Source of the DNA: Antedon mediterranea
Lineage: Eukaryota > Echinodermata > Crinoidea > Comatulida > Antedonidae
DNA: 64,000 nucleotides
Assembly (NCBI RefSeq): GCF_964355755.1
Contig: NC_092678.1
Span: forward strand, 5,678,922 to 5,742,921
Direction of reading: 5' to 3'
In this document: positions 1-10,825 of the stretch, piece after piece
Position numbering within the stretch: the first letter of the stretch is position 1
Layout: every line of letters starts with the position of its first letter
The notes under the pieces: generated by a model
Told to the model about the DNA's origin: nothing
Databases searched by the model: none
The model's input: only the letters and a program-made list of their open reading frames with translations
Position numbers and translations under genes: made by a program

Positions 1-129
1 TCGGGATCTCAGTTTACACCTCACTCACATATTCATAAAATAGTGATCAAACTTCAACTTACAGGTAAGTCTCGTTTAATCTTCCTATTATATTAAATAT
101 TTACTCTCTGTATTCCTTTATTAAGACAG

Positions 130-360
130 GACAACTGAATGGTGTCGCCAATGCTAGTACAAAATGAAATGATGCTTTTGGTCAGACTATAATGTATTAT
201 AAAGCACTATAATATTATATGATCAGAATATTTCAGAAAATTGTTCTGGTTTCCAAGATTTAATATTTATTTTTGGAGGAAATGGATGTGAAGAATGATG
301 TATAACATAAACATCATCGTAATTTTGTAATGTATAGCAACTTCTAATGCAACTTTTGAT
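130..360 (-). other. Receptor-gene upstream-like block without a gene
   Basis: Read on the minus strand this block resembles the upstream region of the C-type receptors (22540-22740 and 35150-35290). It shares the 'ccaatgctagta' and 'cagactat' patches, a diverged form of the conserved upstream motif, and the 'gataatatcag' patch. No receptor exon follows it toward lower coordinates, so it looks like the orphaned 5' end of a lost array unit. The same block recurs at about 41805-42035. Confidence 0.5.
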
Positions 361-837
361 AATATCAGTGCAAGGAAACCTTGTTTTGATCATTTCTAGG
401 AAAAGGTATTTGACAATTAATTTTTCTGACTATTTATTTTCTAAATTGACAAAGGTAAACTATTTATACAATGGTTAACAGTTTTCTAATATTAAAGAAT
501 TCTAGCTTATGAGTGAATATATAAAATAACTATGTTAAACATGACTTACTACACCAAACCCCATTTGTTTGTTTTCTCTTTTTTTTCTCTCTTTTTTTTT
601 CTGAGTAGAAGAGGAAGAAGAGAAAGAAAAAAACAAAAATATTGTATATGTAAATAAATATGTTAAAAATTACTTGTTAAAAACAATGGACTAGTTTAAG
701 GAAAGCATGATAGGCATATTTAGCAACTGTAGAACAGTGGTTGTCATCACACTTTAAAAATTTGAATTTTTCTAAATTTGTTAGATCTGAAAAGGATGAG
801 TTGAGCCGGCTAATATAGTTGAATAAATGAGATCAGA

Positions 838-1957
838 TATCATCCATAAAACAGTGTAGTTCACCTTCAATACAATTCAAGTTACACAGACTACATTTCC
901 TCTCATTAACTGGTGTATTATAACGCCCAATTTCATTGGCTGGTGCACAACCAGATCTAAAAAGCGCCAGGGCCCGTCTTTTACATTTTTTTTTATAAAA
1001 GTGGTTACATAACTAGCTGTTCAAAAGGTATTTTTTAAAGATCGGTAAGTACGCAATTTATTGCGAGCATTTGGATTTATTCTATTATCCATTTTTCAAA
1101 ACGGGTTTCTATAAAGGATTTTGATGCATTATAAACTTGGTTCACCAGATTACGAGTGGTTGTATCTTCATTTAACAATGAATCACACTCCATTTTAGAG
1201 AATAAATTAAAAACATTAAAACACCATTTTTTTATATTTTATCAGCAAGTTGCTTGGACCAAAGAAACACATTATATGGATATCTTTTTGTGTTCATATT
1301 TACAAGGCGATTTCATAATCTGGCAATGGACTGCATCTGGAGCACAATTGGAGGGTCCCAAATTATGTCTTCTAGTAGGGCATCATTCGGAGTGTATTTC
1401 CCAACACCAAGAAAGAAACGACAAGCACGATAAAAAACGGAATTAATTGGAGAGAATTCAGAAAAAAAAACAGACACCACCACCATAATTCAGAATTGGG
1501 CAAATGGTGGAGGTGTACAGTTTGGTAAATGAATTAAAATTGATACCGCCAAGAGCCTTAACTTTTCAAATGATTAAACCCAAAGCTTGAGATGCAGACA
1601 CAGCCAGATTCTTAGCTGATTTTTGGTAATCTAAAAACTTGTTGTACATAATTCCTAGGTACTTATAGTAAACTAACTACTTCAATATCAAAATTACAAC
1701 AGTTAAACTTTATATTTGTCCTTTCCCTACTTTTAGTACGGAAATGTGTAAGTTGTGTCTTAGATTACAGTATAACATTTCTAGAGAGCATTTTCATTTT
1801 CAGCAAGAATCACAATGTCATCAGTATACAATAATAGATCTATATTTGTATCCGGTAATGGAATACCACAATTTAGTTTCCTTATATCATTTACAATGCT
1901 GTTTGTGAAGATATTGAAAAGTACAGGGGAAAGTAAACAACCCTGTTTCACACCAGG
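838..1957 (-). mobile_element. Degenerate 5'-truncated LINE (reverse transcriptase remnant)
   Basis: Translated on the minus strand from about 1957, this shows non-LTR reverse transcriptase hallmarks: GVKQGCLLSPVLFNIF, then LLYTDDIVILAE (catalytic YxDD), then YKYLGIMYN and a 'KLYTSTICPILNYGGG' segment. The C-terminal part ends in a CxLC-type cysteine motif with a trailing His and Cys. Stops and frameshifts interrupt it. The 5' part of the RT, endonuclease and any ORF1 are absent. The clade (CR1/L2/jockey-like) cannot be fixed by eye. The second copy is 42507-43626. Confidence 0.85.
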
Positions 1958-2153
1958 TTGTCAATTGATCATTTACCCTGACAGCAGGCCTTGTCTTTTA
2001 AAGCGAGCGAGTGCGATCACTCAACTAACACACTCCTAAACTGCCCTTGATTTACAACATGCTTAAATTTGGTCAACTTCTACACACCAAAATACAAACA
2101 GCACACCTACAGAACCCCTGCATGTATTGAGGAGTGCAATTTGTAGCACACCT

Positions 2154-3955
2154 CAGGCCCGTATGCAGCATTTATAATGGGGGGGGTGCGAGCGAAGCGA
2201 GCAACAATGGCTGGGGGCCAGGGGGCCGCCAAGGGCCCCTGGTCAGGGTCCAGGGGCCGAAGGCCCTTGCAAAATTTGCGTTATTTGACGTTCTAAAGAC
2301 TGATTTAAGACTCTCTGTTGTGGCTTGGGCTAGTTGAACGATGGACACCAGAACTTAACGCTTTCATGATGAGGCCAACTCAGCAGGGGTGGCGCCAGGA
2401 TCTTCCCGACGCGGGGGCTACATTCCCCGACGAGGGGGCTATGCGAGCGAAGCGAGCATCACTAGGCTGAGGGCCAGGGGGCCGCCAAGGGCCCCCGGTG
2501 GGGGTCCAGGGGGCGAAGCCCCCGGAAGCAACGCGTTCTAGCGTCATTTGAGGTCTTTTTAATCAGATTTAGGGTAGCCATTTTTTCCATTTTTTATAAT
2601 GCATAAATAAAATACTGCGTGCAAAAAAACGATGCGCGATGGCTGTTTCAATCCATATTTTTCAATTTAAAAAATAAAAGTTCAAAGAAAATTTAGAAAA
2701 ATAGAGTTGGAGGTCCCGGAAATTGGACTTATTATACTTCAAAACATGAACAAAAATATATAAGTCCCTATCATGGGTTGTGACTGAGCTAAGAAATGTT
2801 TGAAAAATAGAGATGTTAGGTCCCGGAAAATGTACTTCTTGTTCTTCGAAATATGACCAGCTTTATTGTTGGGGCTGAGCTAAGAAAATGTTTAAAACTA
2901 GAGCTGCAGGTCTTCTGAAAAAATTGCATTTTATACTTTGGAAACATCAGGCCTAGAGGCTTAAAAAACGCAAGCGTAGACCTTTTTCAGTCGGGGAAAT
3001 AAGTTTATTCCTCCCAGGTGTATGCATGCGTACCATCTGGACTTCCGAGGTGTGAGAAATTCATGACATACAGGATATTGAAAATGTAATAACTATAGCT
3101 AATGTTGGCTAAGCGAAAATGGCATGTTTTTTTGTTTAGTAATGGATTAAAAATTTATTTTAGGTGCCCCACGGTACAGAAGGTTACTTGTAAATTAAAA
3201 AATTGGTGAACAAACGAACAATTAACATAATTCGTTTTTGCTGTAGTGTAGCGTACGTCGACGCAGTACACGACGTAACCGTCGGTAAACTTCGCCTGGA
3301 AAATAACACATTACACATTTTGGTCCCTGGATGAAACTTGATATCACGCGTCTCGACCCAACGTTGAATGATTCGTACAAAGGGATACCGCCAGACAAGT
3401 GCGTACCTAGCTAATGTTTAGTAGTAAGTTAGATCCCTGGCAATAATGAATGCATAAAAGTGCATAATATCACTCTGACGTACTCTCACGGTCAATGGAA
3501 CGTCGTGGTTTTCTAGGCGCTGAAGCTATAGGAAGTGAACGCGAACGTTTTTTACTGTATATTATATTCCCCGACAAACAGTACCCGTGTGTCTGTATTT
3601 CCAGACACGTCTTTACCGCCGGTTAAGTTGTCTGTATTTCTCCAGCAAACACTTTACCGCGTACCGCGTACATGAAGCGCTAAGCTATTGCTTGTCGTCA
3701 CATGATCGACTGCGCATGTTTTACATCGAGTTTGTAGTCAGTTCAGATTCCGTAATTTAATTACCGGTATTTTTTCCTTTTATATTAGCATATTTTTGTT
3801 TGTATACCATTGATAATGTAAATTTTGTATATATATAATGATATTGTCTTTAGTTAAACAAGACAAGAAAAAATACCAACCGAGGAAATAGTGGACCTTT
3901 TGGGACTTGGGGGGGTGCGTCTGCACCCAACGCACCCCCCCTGGATACGGGCCTG
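2154..3955. mobile_element. Non-autonomous DNA transposon, TIR CAGGCCCGTAT, 5-bp TSD
   Basis: The ends form a short terminal inverted repeat (caggcccgtatgcag on the left, caggcccgtatccag on the right) flanked by CACCT direct repeats at 2149-2153 and 3956-3960. A related locus at 38984-38988 has one CACCT and no element, which proves the insertion. Both ends are G-rich with subterminal palindromes. Inside, a module with a GAGCGAAGCGA core, G-rich strings and a diverged flank occurs twice (from about 2180 and 2430), suggesting nesting or internal duplication. No transposase was seen. The TIR recalls hAT elements, but a 5-bp TSD is not typical, so the superfamily is left open. Confidence 0.8.
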
Positions 3956-4510
3956 CACCTATAATTTTCAAAAGAAAGCCTGAAAGAGGGGATAGTTAAA
4001 CCATAAAATTTGTTATGATACATGTCCTTATAAGGGCACCTTGTTTTAACAAATTCTATGAAGATATTCCATATTTTTTTAAATAAACGCCCCATGTTGT
4101 TCAGGAAGATTTTTAGGGGGGTATTTATTCGAGGGAAGCGTTTGTTCGGGGAAACGTTTATTTTTTGGATGTAATATGGTAACATTTATATTCAAATGAA
4201 CACCATTAATATCAAGAAGTGATAAAATACAGTAAAAATTGTATCCAAATGCTTGGTAAATTTTAGATAATGTCAATCAATGAATTCTACTACAAATAGA
4301 AAGGTGTTGTAATACAATATTGTATATATATATATATGCATGTGGCTGGGGTTTATTCCTAGAAATAAAGGCCCCAGGGCATTTATTCGAGGAGGAGTTT
4401 ATTCTAAATGATGTTTATTCAAAGCACATACTGTATGTGCAAATTGTGTTTTTGAGCATTTGGACACTAATTGTTGTGACATTTGTTTTCAAAATTTCTG
4501 CAGTTTTTAT
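3956..4510. repeat. Dispersed repeat rich in 'tttattcgagg' words
   Basis: Words such as tttattcgagg and ataaacgcc recur every few tens of bases. The same repeat appears at 45614-46180, at 38989-39367 plus 40805-41087 (interrupted by a Helitron), and in opposite orientation inside the Helitron at about 29240-29600. No coding capacity or clear ends were seen. Confidence 0.65.
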
Positions 4511-4951
4511 AACATACATAGTTCACATTAAGATCCATTACACTATGACTTCACATTTCATTTCATAGAATGGTTATTTCAAAAAATTAATTTTTTTATG
4601 GAGGTAAAGAGTATTAATTGAAGTATTGATATAAAAGAGTGATTGTTCTTTCACGTTTGTGTACTCTATAAATGATAGAAGTTTTTACATTTTTGTGATT
4701 TCTAGTATGTTATTTGTTTAATACTGAAATTAACATCTTAGAAAAAGTTTAAATGTCAGAATAACTCTCATTGTAGACTGATGTACACATGATGTTCCAC
4801 TGAGAAATCTTCTGAAATCTCTGCTTCCTTTGGGAGTTCCTCCACTTGCAATTTATTTTATTCTAAATCTTATTAAAAATTTAGTTTGGTAAAGATTATT
4901 TTGATTATTAGTTTGCTAAGATTAGTTTGATTATTTAGGTTCTAAGGTCTT

Positions 4952-4992
4952 GAATTATTGTGGTGAGCAGTGTTTCTCTCTCTTGATATTGT
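4952..4992. other. 41-bp inversion relative to 46608-46648
   Basis: This segment starts gaattattgtggtgagcag and is the exact reverse complement of 46608-46648. The flanks (aaggtc on the left, gtctttttctctag on the right) are collinear in both copies. Confidence 0.95.
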
Positions 4993-5204
4993 GTCTTTTT
5001 CTCTAGAAAATGCCCTAGAAGTTGCCATCTTGAAGGAGTAATCTTGAATAAAGGATAAATGTACCTTCACATCTGTTATAATTTCCTGTTAGATATAAGT
5101 TGGTATATTAATTTTGTGAAGTTGCTTTCTTTTTTAGTTTGTGTTATCATAATCTGTTGTGATGCCCCACATTCTTAAATTATAAGGTAACATTGGTTTA
5201 GCTA

Positions 5205-5420
5205 GAGAGTTTTTTTTTTCATTTCATACACATCCAACATCAAGAAAAAACTCGCCAATTACAGGATGGATAAACTATTTCATAATTTATCGTGCTTATA
5301 AACTAAAGTCTCATTTGAGGCTTAGGGAGTGGAGTTGAACGAGTCGTGAGTTACAACCCTGGCACTAGGTCAGGATTTAACCCTGGACCTTGGGAAGCAT
5401 GTTAACCACCACCTATCCTA
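5205..5420 (-). mobile_element. Degenerate tRNA-derived SINE
   Basis: Shares the 'cgccaattacaggatgg' core with the better preserved SINE at 41125-41392. Its higher-coordinate part contains a decayed tRNA head; read on the minus strand, a diverged box B (ccagggttaaatcctg) is visible. A poly-T run on the plus strand at 5210-5219 is the A-rich 3' tail. The paralogous copy is at 46895-47085. Confidence 0.6.
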
Positions 5421-5489
5421 GTAGTAGAGAGGCAACCATTTTGCTATTCTGATATATCTGCTTTCCAATTTCTGAGGCCTATTAAACTG

Positions 5490-5959
5490 GGGTGTGTAGA
5501 AAGCGACGACCTCGAATTGGACGACCCCAATGACCCGGGCGACCTCGATTTGGACGACCTAGAATTGGACGACACATAACACGAAACCGACGACCCCTAT
5601 AGCCTAGCCTAGGCCTAAGTGTGGTATAACATCCTGAAGCCGAACATAGCCAAAGATCTATATATATAATACTCGCAAGCAAGCAATAAAAATTCTATTG
5701 AGACTCTATAGAGATTCTATAGAAACTCTGTAAAAATTATAATCTATAGAAACTCTATAGAAATTCTATGGAGACTCTAAAGAAACAGACACGAACAGAT
5801 ATGGAACGCCAAGAGTGCATCATTAAAACTGCATTCGACTCGATTAGCACACGACCTGGTTTGCCATGTTTATGATATTTCGTGTTATGGGTCGTCCAAT
5901 TCTAGGTCGCCCGGGTCGTTGGGGTCGTCCAATTCGAGGTCGTCGCTTTCTACACACCT
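5490..5959. mobile_element. Foldback transposon FB1, absent from the paralogous copy
   Basis: Long imperfect inverted repeats begin ggtgtgtagaaagcgacgac at 5491 and at 5958 on the other strand, and run for about 80-95 bp. The arms are built of a 15-bp unit (gacgacctcgaattg) repeated with variation. The centre is a run of short palindromic words such as ttctatagaa. A 10-bp direct repeat, tattaaactg, flanks it at 5480-5489 and 5960-5969. The right duplication copy has one diverged target and no element. Known sea urchin TU-type foldback elements have 15-bp tandem units in long inverted repeats, so this may be related; MULE-type elements with 9-10 bp TSDs are the alternative. Confidence 0.85.
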
Positions 5960-6619
5960 TATTAAACTGTGTTCCAGATACATTGTGTAGAGTTGGATAC
6001 GTCAGTGTAGCTCCTTTAATTTGTAAATTTAAACCTGTTTGATTTCAAAAGAAACCTTATATGTCAAGTTTAATCGACTTTCAAAGTTTTGGCCATTAGT
6101 AATTTGTGTTGCAAAAGCAAAAGGCAGTCATTTTAAAAACAAATTCTATGACATAAACGACAATAGTTCGATAAAAATAACTGAAAGTGAGGTAATGAAA
6201 AAACTAACTTATAGTCGACTGATGAGAATATAATCCAATCTATTTAACACAAAATAAACAAGTATAACATGACAATATAATATTATTTATTTAATATTTA
6301 TTTCATAAACTTCCCAAAAAGTTAAACAATACAAAACATAATAAGAATCTACAAAAATATCATAAATCATACGATATTCAAATAGTCAATAATCTAAACA
6401 AAAGGTTATTCTTGATAATTATGAAATACACAAATAATAATTGACCAAAAAGATTGATTTACAGCTGGAAAAAAAACATGAAATAATATACTTAGTAAAC
6501 ACATCATTTATTAAATTTACACATACATAAATGCATAAAAAATAAACATTGAGAGGAATGAAAAAATTGACTTAACTATAGCACTATCAACAACTGTAAT
6601 ATATACAATATATAATATA

Positions 6620-7372
6620 AATCCTAAGGCAAATAACTGAAAAAATGACAATGCTGGCTGGATCTCAATGGAGATACAAAAAAAAAAAAAGCGAAAAGCT
6701 AAATCAAAACGATAAGTAAAACAGCCAGAAAAGTTAGCAGAGCTTTCGGGCAACACTAGCCCTTCATCAGTGCAAGTGAAGGAATTTGGATAACGTCATA
6801 GTATAAGAGCTGGCAAGTGCTGCCTGGGTGGACAGGAATAAAAGAAATACAACAAAAGGAGACAGGGTTGAGTCTGAATAAGAGTAGAAAACAAAGAAGG
6901 TAGCTTGGTAGAGATATAAACAATTATGCATTGAAACTAAAAAAAACTGTTTTTTTTTTTTCTTTATTGTATCATAGATAATATCTCTATGATTGTATCA
7001 AACAAAAACAATTTCAATACAAAAGGTAGCCAAGATATAGCCGAAGCTAATCAAGCTTGGTACCTTTTATCTTAACTAACTTAAGCTACGAAATTAACAA
7101 ATAAATAACAGAAGAAAATAAAAATTTGATAATGTCAAAAGCAAAACAAAAAATGTTGAATAATAAATAAATAACATAACATAACATAAAGTGATGTATG
7201 TACTATACTGTAATAAACAAAACCATATCAGTTCAATAGACAATATCGGATGAATTAACAATATATAAAACATGGTGGTTAATATTGAAACTTAAATTTT
7301 GGTAGTCAATGGAATAATTTTACCGATCTGGGAGTATGTTCCTAATGTTAAGTCCAAAAGGTACAATACAAT
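6620..7372 (-). mobile_element. Retroelement fragment, probably Penelope-like, 15-bp TSD
   Basis: An insertion of about 753 bp, absent from the right duplication copy, is flanked by the 15-bp repeat acaatatataatata at 6605-6619 and 7373-7387. That fits target-primed reverse transcription. On the minus strand it carries a hammerhead-like motif (6735-6770), then a poly-T run, then a terminal sequence 'tctccattgagatccagcc' shared with 62711-62790. Penelope-like elements are known to carry such hammerheads. No reverse transcriptase or GIY-YIG reading frame remains, so the class assignment is inference. Confidence 0.6.
6735..6770 (-). ncRNA. Hammerhead-ribozyme-like motif
   Basis: On the minus strand CTGATGA is followed by a GGGC/GCCC stem with a 7-nt loop, then GAAA, then a three-pair stem III (A-U, G-C, C-G) closed by TCT, then the expected H17 position. 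The core, stem II and minimal stem III match type I hammerheads of the kind found in Penelope-like elements. A good stem I partner was not found, so this copy may be inactive. Confidence 0.5.
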
Positions 7373-7578
7373 ACAATATATAATATATATATTTATACAA
7401 CTGTATATTATACAATGCTTTAAAATTCAAGCTCAAATGCCTTTTTGAATCAGAAAATGTTACAAATTTACAGCCCAACTATATTAAAATATTAGTATTG
7501 TAGTAAAATGTTTTAGAAATTTCAATTTTCTTATTATTTTATTTTAGGCACTCATATATATTGTCCATTTTATATTTA

Positions 7579-7613
7579 TTACACCCTTTGTTCTTCATGA
7601 TGACCTCTTTGAA
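7579..7613 (-). pseudogene. Stub of an F-type receptor gene (last ~11 codons)
   Basis: The minus strand reads LQRGHHEEQRV and stop, close to the end of gene F (VQRDHHEEQRV). The 3' flank also matches that of gene F back to about 7380. The rest of the gene has been deleted in this copy. Confidence 0.7.
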
Positions 7614-7744
7614 GCAAAGGATAGAAATTACCAATATTATATTTGTGTGTTTAAAGTAAAAGATATTTAGCATAGAAAGCATCTTTTATTTTACAGAACT
7701 TATCAATTGTTTTATTTGGTGACTTTGGTTTTAATTTTAATTTA

Positions 7745-7855
7745 TTACACTCTTTGTACATCTTCATTCTGTCTTTGACCTCTTTAAATGTTTCTTATTT
7801 GAGGTCCAAGATTGGAAGCAAAACAGCATAGCATACGCTTAAAACCGTTTCTTAA
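7745..7855 (-). pseudogene. C-terminal fragment of an A-type receptor
   Basis: The minus strand encodes the cytoplasmic tail RNGFKRMLCCFASN followed by the usual QIRNI segment. A TAA stop replaces the CAA codon found in other copies, and the reading then continues to a VQRV-like end. Upstream it is cut off and joined directly to 3'-flank sequence of another unit, so it is a deletion remnant. Confidence 0.75.
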
Positions 7856-8285
7856 TATTAAATGTACAGAAAAAAGAAGTGAGCAAAGTAGATAAACAGA
7901 GCTTATTATTAAATTACCTACAAAGCACAGTAAAAAAGAAATCTCAACTACAGCCTAAACTAATACCAACAACTGTGATATGCCATTTATCTACAAAAAT
8001 ATTCATAATTTGATGATAAACAATGTTGATAGAATGCTTTAAAAGTATTGAAACTTTCATAATTCATATTCAATTTATTTTTAACACAAAGAAAGTATAA
8101 TATACTTAGAATAGAAACCAGTTTAATCATCATTTAAAGTTTCTTTTACACACTTATACATTGTTTGATTTATTTCCAATATATTACAGTACACTAATTC
8201 TTGTTGAAAAAAAACAAAAATTAGAGAAACTAACCCCATTGACAGTTTAACTTAAAAGAAACAAATTTTAACTGCAGTCTTAAAC

Positions 8286-8621
8286 TTAAAGATGTATTGT
8301 CCCCCAAAAACATGAAAAATGAAGATTAAGTAAATCAGACTTTGAATATGTTATTTTGTAGTTTTCATAAAGTTAATCACTACCATAGAAAATAAATAGA
8401 AAAAAATAATGTTTTCACCTATAAATTGACAAAATAAATGGTTAAATTCAACCAAAAACCCACTGGCTGGCAGCCAATTTGGCAATTACAGTTTTTTCAG
8501 GTAATTTTTTTTTTTGATCCAATTTTTGGGCAAAGTGGATAACTACTATGTTACATTAAAATGGCATATTCAACACAATTTTGTTAAGAATTATTTTATC
8601 AGGGGGACAATACATCTTTAA
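8286..8621. mobile_element. MITE with TTAA ends
   Basis: The ends are inverted repeats starting ttaaagatgtattgtccccc, with TTAA at both borders. The equivalent sites downstream of A2 (about 16220) and A3 (about 27265) read straight through without it. A related copy is at 23381-23694. TTAA targets suggest a piggyBac- or Kolobok-mobilised element; there is no coding sequence. Confidence 0.75.
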
Positions 8622-8923
8622 TACAATCAACTGTTATCTGGCACTTATCTGTTTAATCTGGAACAAATTGTTCATAGTTTTTTATACAATGATTTAAAAG
8701 TATTGAAAGATTTTAACATGTTGTAATTTCTAATTAAATGTCTTGCTGACACTTTATATGGCTACCATTCTTATATAATATGCAACAAGTTACAGTCAGG
8801 TGTAGATGTTACTAATATTATATATGTATTTAAAGTAAAAGATATTTAGTATAGAAAGCATCTTTTATTTTACAGAACTTATCAATTGTTTTATTTGGTA
8901 ACTTTGGTTTTATTTCCAGTCTA

Positions 8924-9880
8924 TTACACTCTATGTTCATCTTCATTACGTCTTTGACCTCTTTGAATGTTTCTTATTTGAGGTTCAAGATTGGAAGCAA
9001 AACAGTCTAGCATGCGCTTAAAACCATTTCTTAACTCGGTAATACGCCACCAATATACAATGGGATTTAAAGCAGAATTCATCATCAGAAGCGGTAAACA
9101 AATCTGATAGAAAGAGTATGCAAATGAGTCACAATGAGTTGATGTAATATAGCATATTGTCAATATCTGGGTTGGGAGTAAGCAGAAAAACAATGAAAAA
9201 AGTAGAATACTAAATGTAATAAATACTGATCGTAATCTGGCCTGTCTAGCAGATCTAGCAGAAGCTGATGCAATTTGGTTAGTTTTACGTTTTAAAATAA
9301 TGTAAATAGAAATATAAACAAATCCTATAATAATTGTCAAAGTAAAACTCAAAAAGTACACAGGTAATAGATTGTATATGTCAAAAAATATAAAGAAAAA
9401 CAATACTAAAACTGTTGTTAAAATCCATAAAAAAGTACACACTATTGCCAATTTCTTTTTTGTAACAAATTGTTGGTATTTTATTGGAACAGCAATAGCT
9501 ATAAAACGTTCAATACTCACGGCAAGAACAAATAATAATGAACAATTCATCATTAATAGCCCAACAGTTACAGTTACACCAACTGAATTAAAATACCTTA
9601 TTATCATAAACAACAAAGTAACAAGACAACTTAGTAAGTCAGCAACTGCCAAGTTGACAAGCAAAACATTTGGTTTCTTTCTTAGTTGATGATTACAGCA
9701 GACAACCAAAATAACAAACATGTTTTCCAATATTCCTGCAACCATAATTATACATGTGAGATAACCACTGACCGGATGTATTGTTAAATTCATTGTAAAA
9801 TTATAATAATAATAATAATAATAATAATAATCCAATGAAATACTGTAGTCATCCAAACTATTGATATCTTCTGTATCCAT
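8924..9880 (-). CDS. Class A GPCR, receptor A1 (318 aa)
   Basis: Seven-transmembrane receptor of the rhodopsin family, expected at the cell surface; the ligand is unknown. The N-terminal tail of about 45 residues is acidic with Tyr at 18-26 in a row and two N-glycosylation sequons (NFT, NLT). Family marks: GILEN (TM1), NLAVADLL (TM2), SIERF in place of DRY, a short ICL3 with ARSARQARLRSVF, FCLLPTQ (TM6, no Trp) and ALNPIVYWW (TM7). There is no Cys at 3.25, but a C-x6-C pair sits at the TM6/ECL3 border. The tail ends in EHRV. A conserved 3' splice site (ttttcttacag) ends at 9926 and a donor-like GTAGCC follows 10125, giving a 199-bp intron in the 5'UTR. In-frame stops after the acceptor support the MDTED start. 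Confidence 0.9.
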   Translation of the reverse strand: MDTEDINSLDDYSISLDYYYYYYYYYNFTMNLTIHPVSGYLTCIIMVAGILENMFVILVVCCNHQLRKKPNVLLVNLAVADLLSCLVTLLFMIIRYFNSVGVTVTVGLLMMNCSLLFVLAVSIERFIAIAVPIKYQQFVTKKKLAIVCTFLWILTTVLVLFFFIFFDIYNLLPVYFLSFTLTIIIGFVYISIYIILKRKTNQIASASARSARQARLRSVFITFSILLFSLFFCLLPTQILTICYITSTHCDSFAYSFYQICLPLLMMNSALNPIVYWWRITELRNGFKRMLDCFASNLEPQIRNIQRGQRRNEDEHRV

Positions 9881-10220
9881 TTTTGATGGTTTTTGCAGAA
9901 TTGGTAAACAACAAACTCATCAGCCCTGTAAGAAAATGTAAATTAAATAACAAGTATAAATACAATTAATTAGACTAACACAACAAAAATATTCAATCTT
10001 CTGTCAAATAAAGTTAAGATTTAGTCAATTCAATAAAATGCTGTCATGACCAATTGTTTACAATAGATTATAATTCAAAATATTTGTTTGTTAGTTTGTA
10101 AATAGTTTGGCTACCCTTTTGTAAAGTCTTCCGATATTTATTTTCCCATTTGAAAGGAAAACTCTTTAAAACTGTCTTCAGGCAGACAATACAAATATTA
10201 TAGTTAGATAGTTAGAATTA

Positions 10221-10237
10221 TATTTCCTGGAATGTTC
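10221..10237 (-). promoter_or_regulatory. Conserved upstream motif of A-type receptors
   Basis: The plus strand reads tatttcctggaatgttc, about 100 bp beyond the predicted 3' end of exon 1. Matching motifs occur at 17877-17893 (A2), 30239-30255 (A3) and 49368-49386 (F). Conserved position suggests a promoter or exon 1 element. The function is inferred. Confidence 0.4.
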
Positions 10238-10825
10238 TTAATTCTAAAGCATATAATCTACTCTGGCAAAATTGTGTTTGGAATCTTTGATGTTGCAACT
10301 GTTTAGGTGAAGTTTGTGTTACTGGGGACGGTCCAATGACAAGCCATTTTAACAAACAAAAAACACTATTCTTTCTTGCCACAATTCGATATTCAAAATT
10401 TAAACTTGACCTGACATGGTTCCATGAAATCTTTATATGGAAGTAGTAATGTGGATTTAAAAAAAAAATGAATTCTAATATTTACCACAAAATGGTTTTT
10501 CACAGAATTGAGTGGTTTTACAATACTTGATATTGTACTAATTCTGAATAGTCACTCCACCTCTTTGCTTTCCTTCCTTATACTCTTATAACAAATTGAA
10601 TACACATTTGTTAATTGATACTAAATTGAATAAGGTTTATGTAGTTGTAATTGTGTTTTTGCTTCTGTTATTGGTGCATTTGAAGTTTTGTTTGTGTTCT
10701 TGGTTTTAATGAGTCTTTCATGTTGTTGAAGCAAAATGCTTTTGTATTTGTCAAAGGTCAAATGCCTAGCCAGTACCATTTCATGATATAATTTTCTGAA
10801 TCACCATAAAATCAGATTACAAATG

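Larger units (their letters stand above)
1..4951. repeat. Segmental duplication, left copy, near-identical part
   Basis: The sequence from position 1 matches 41676 onward base for base apart from scattered substitutions and small indels; the offset drifts from 41675 to about 41658. The match includes a degenerate LINE, a 1.8-kb DNA transposon and a dispersed repeat, so the whole block was copied or homogenised recently. It already matches at base 1, so the true left edge lies outside the window. The right edge of near-identity is the 41-bp inversion at 4952. Confidence 0.95.
4952..7613. repeat. Segmental duplication, left copy, older diverged part
   Basis: This stretch aligns in order with 46608-48065 but with roughly one difference in seven to ten bases, far more than the block to its left. 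Two insertions are unique to this copy: a foldback element at 5490-5959 and a retroelement at 6620-7372. The alignment stops at the last codons of a receptor gene that is complete in the right copy (gene F) but reduced to a stub here. Confidence 0.85.

Noticed and set aside
1156-1446. 96-codon plus-strand frame, repeated at 42825-43115
   Set aside because: It lies antisense to the degenerate LINE, whose minus-strand frame shows real RT motifs; its identity in both copies only reflects the recent duplication.
3850-4185. 111-codon minus-strand frame across the transposon end and dispersed repeat
   Set aside because: It spans the border of an inserted element and a non-coding repeat; the empty-site copy lacks it.
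9372-9689. 105-codon plus-strand frame opposite receptor A1 (also in A2, A3, B1-3)
   Set aside because: Antisense shadow of conserved receptor sequence; it changes as expected from receptor codons.
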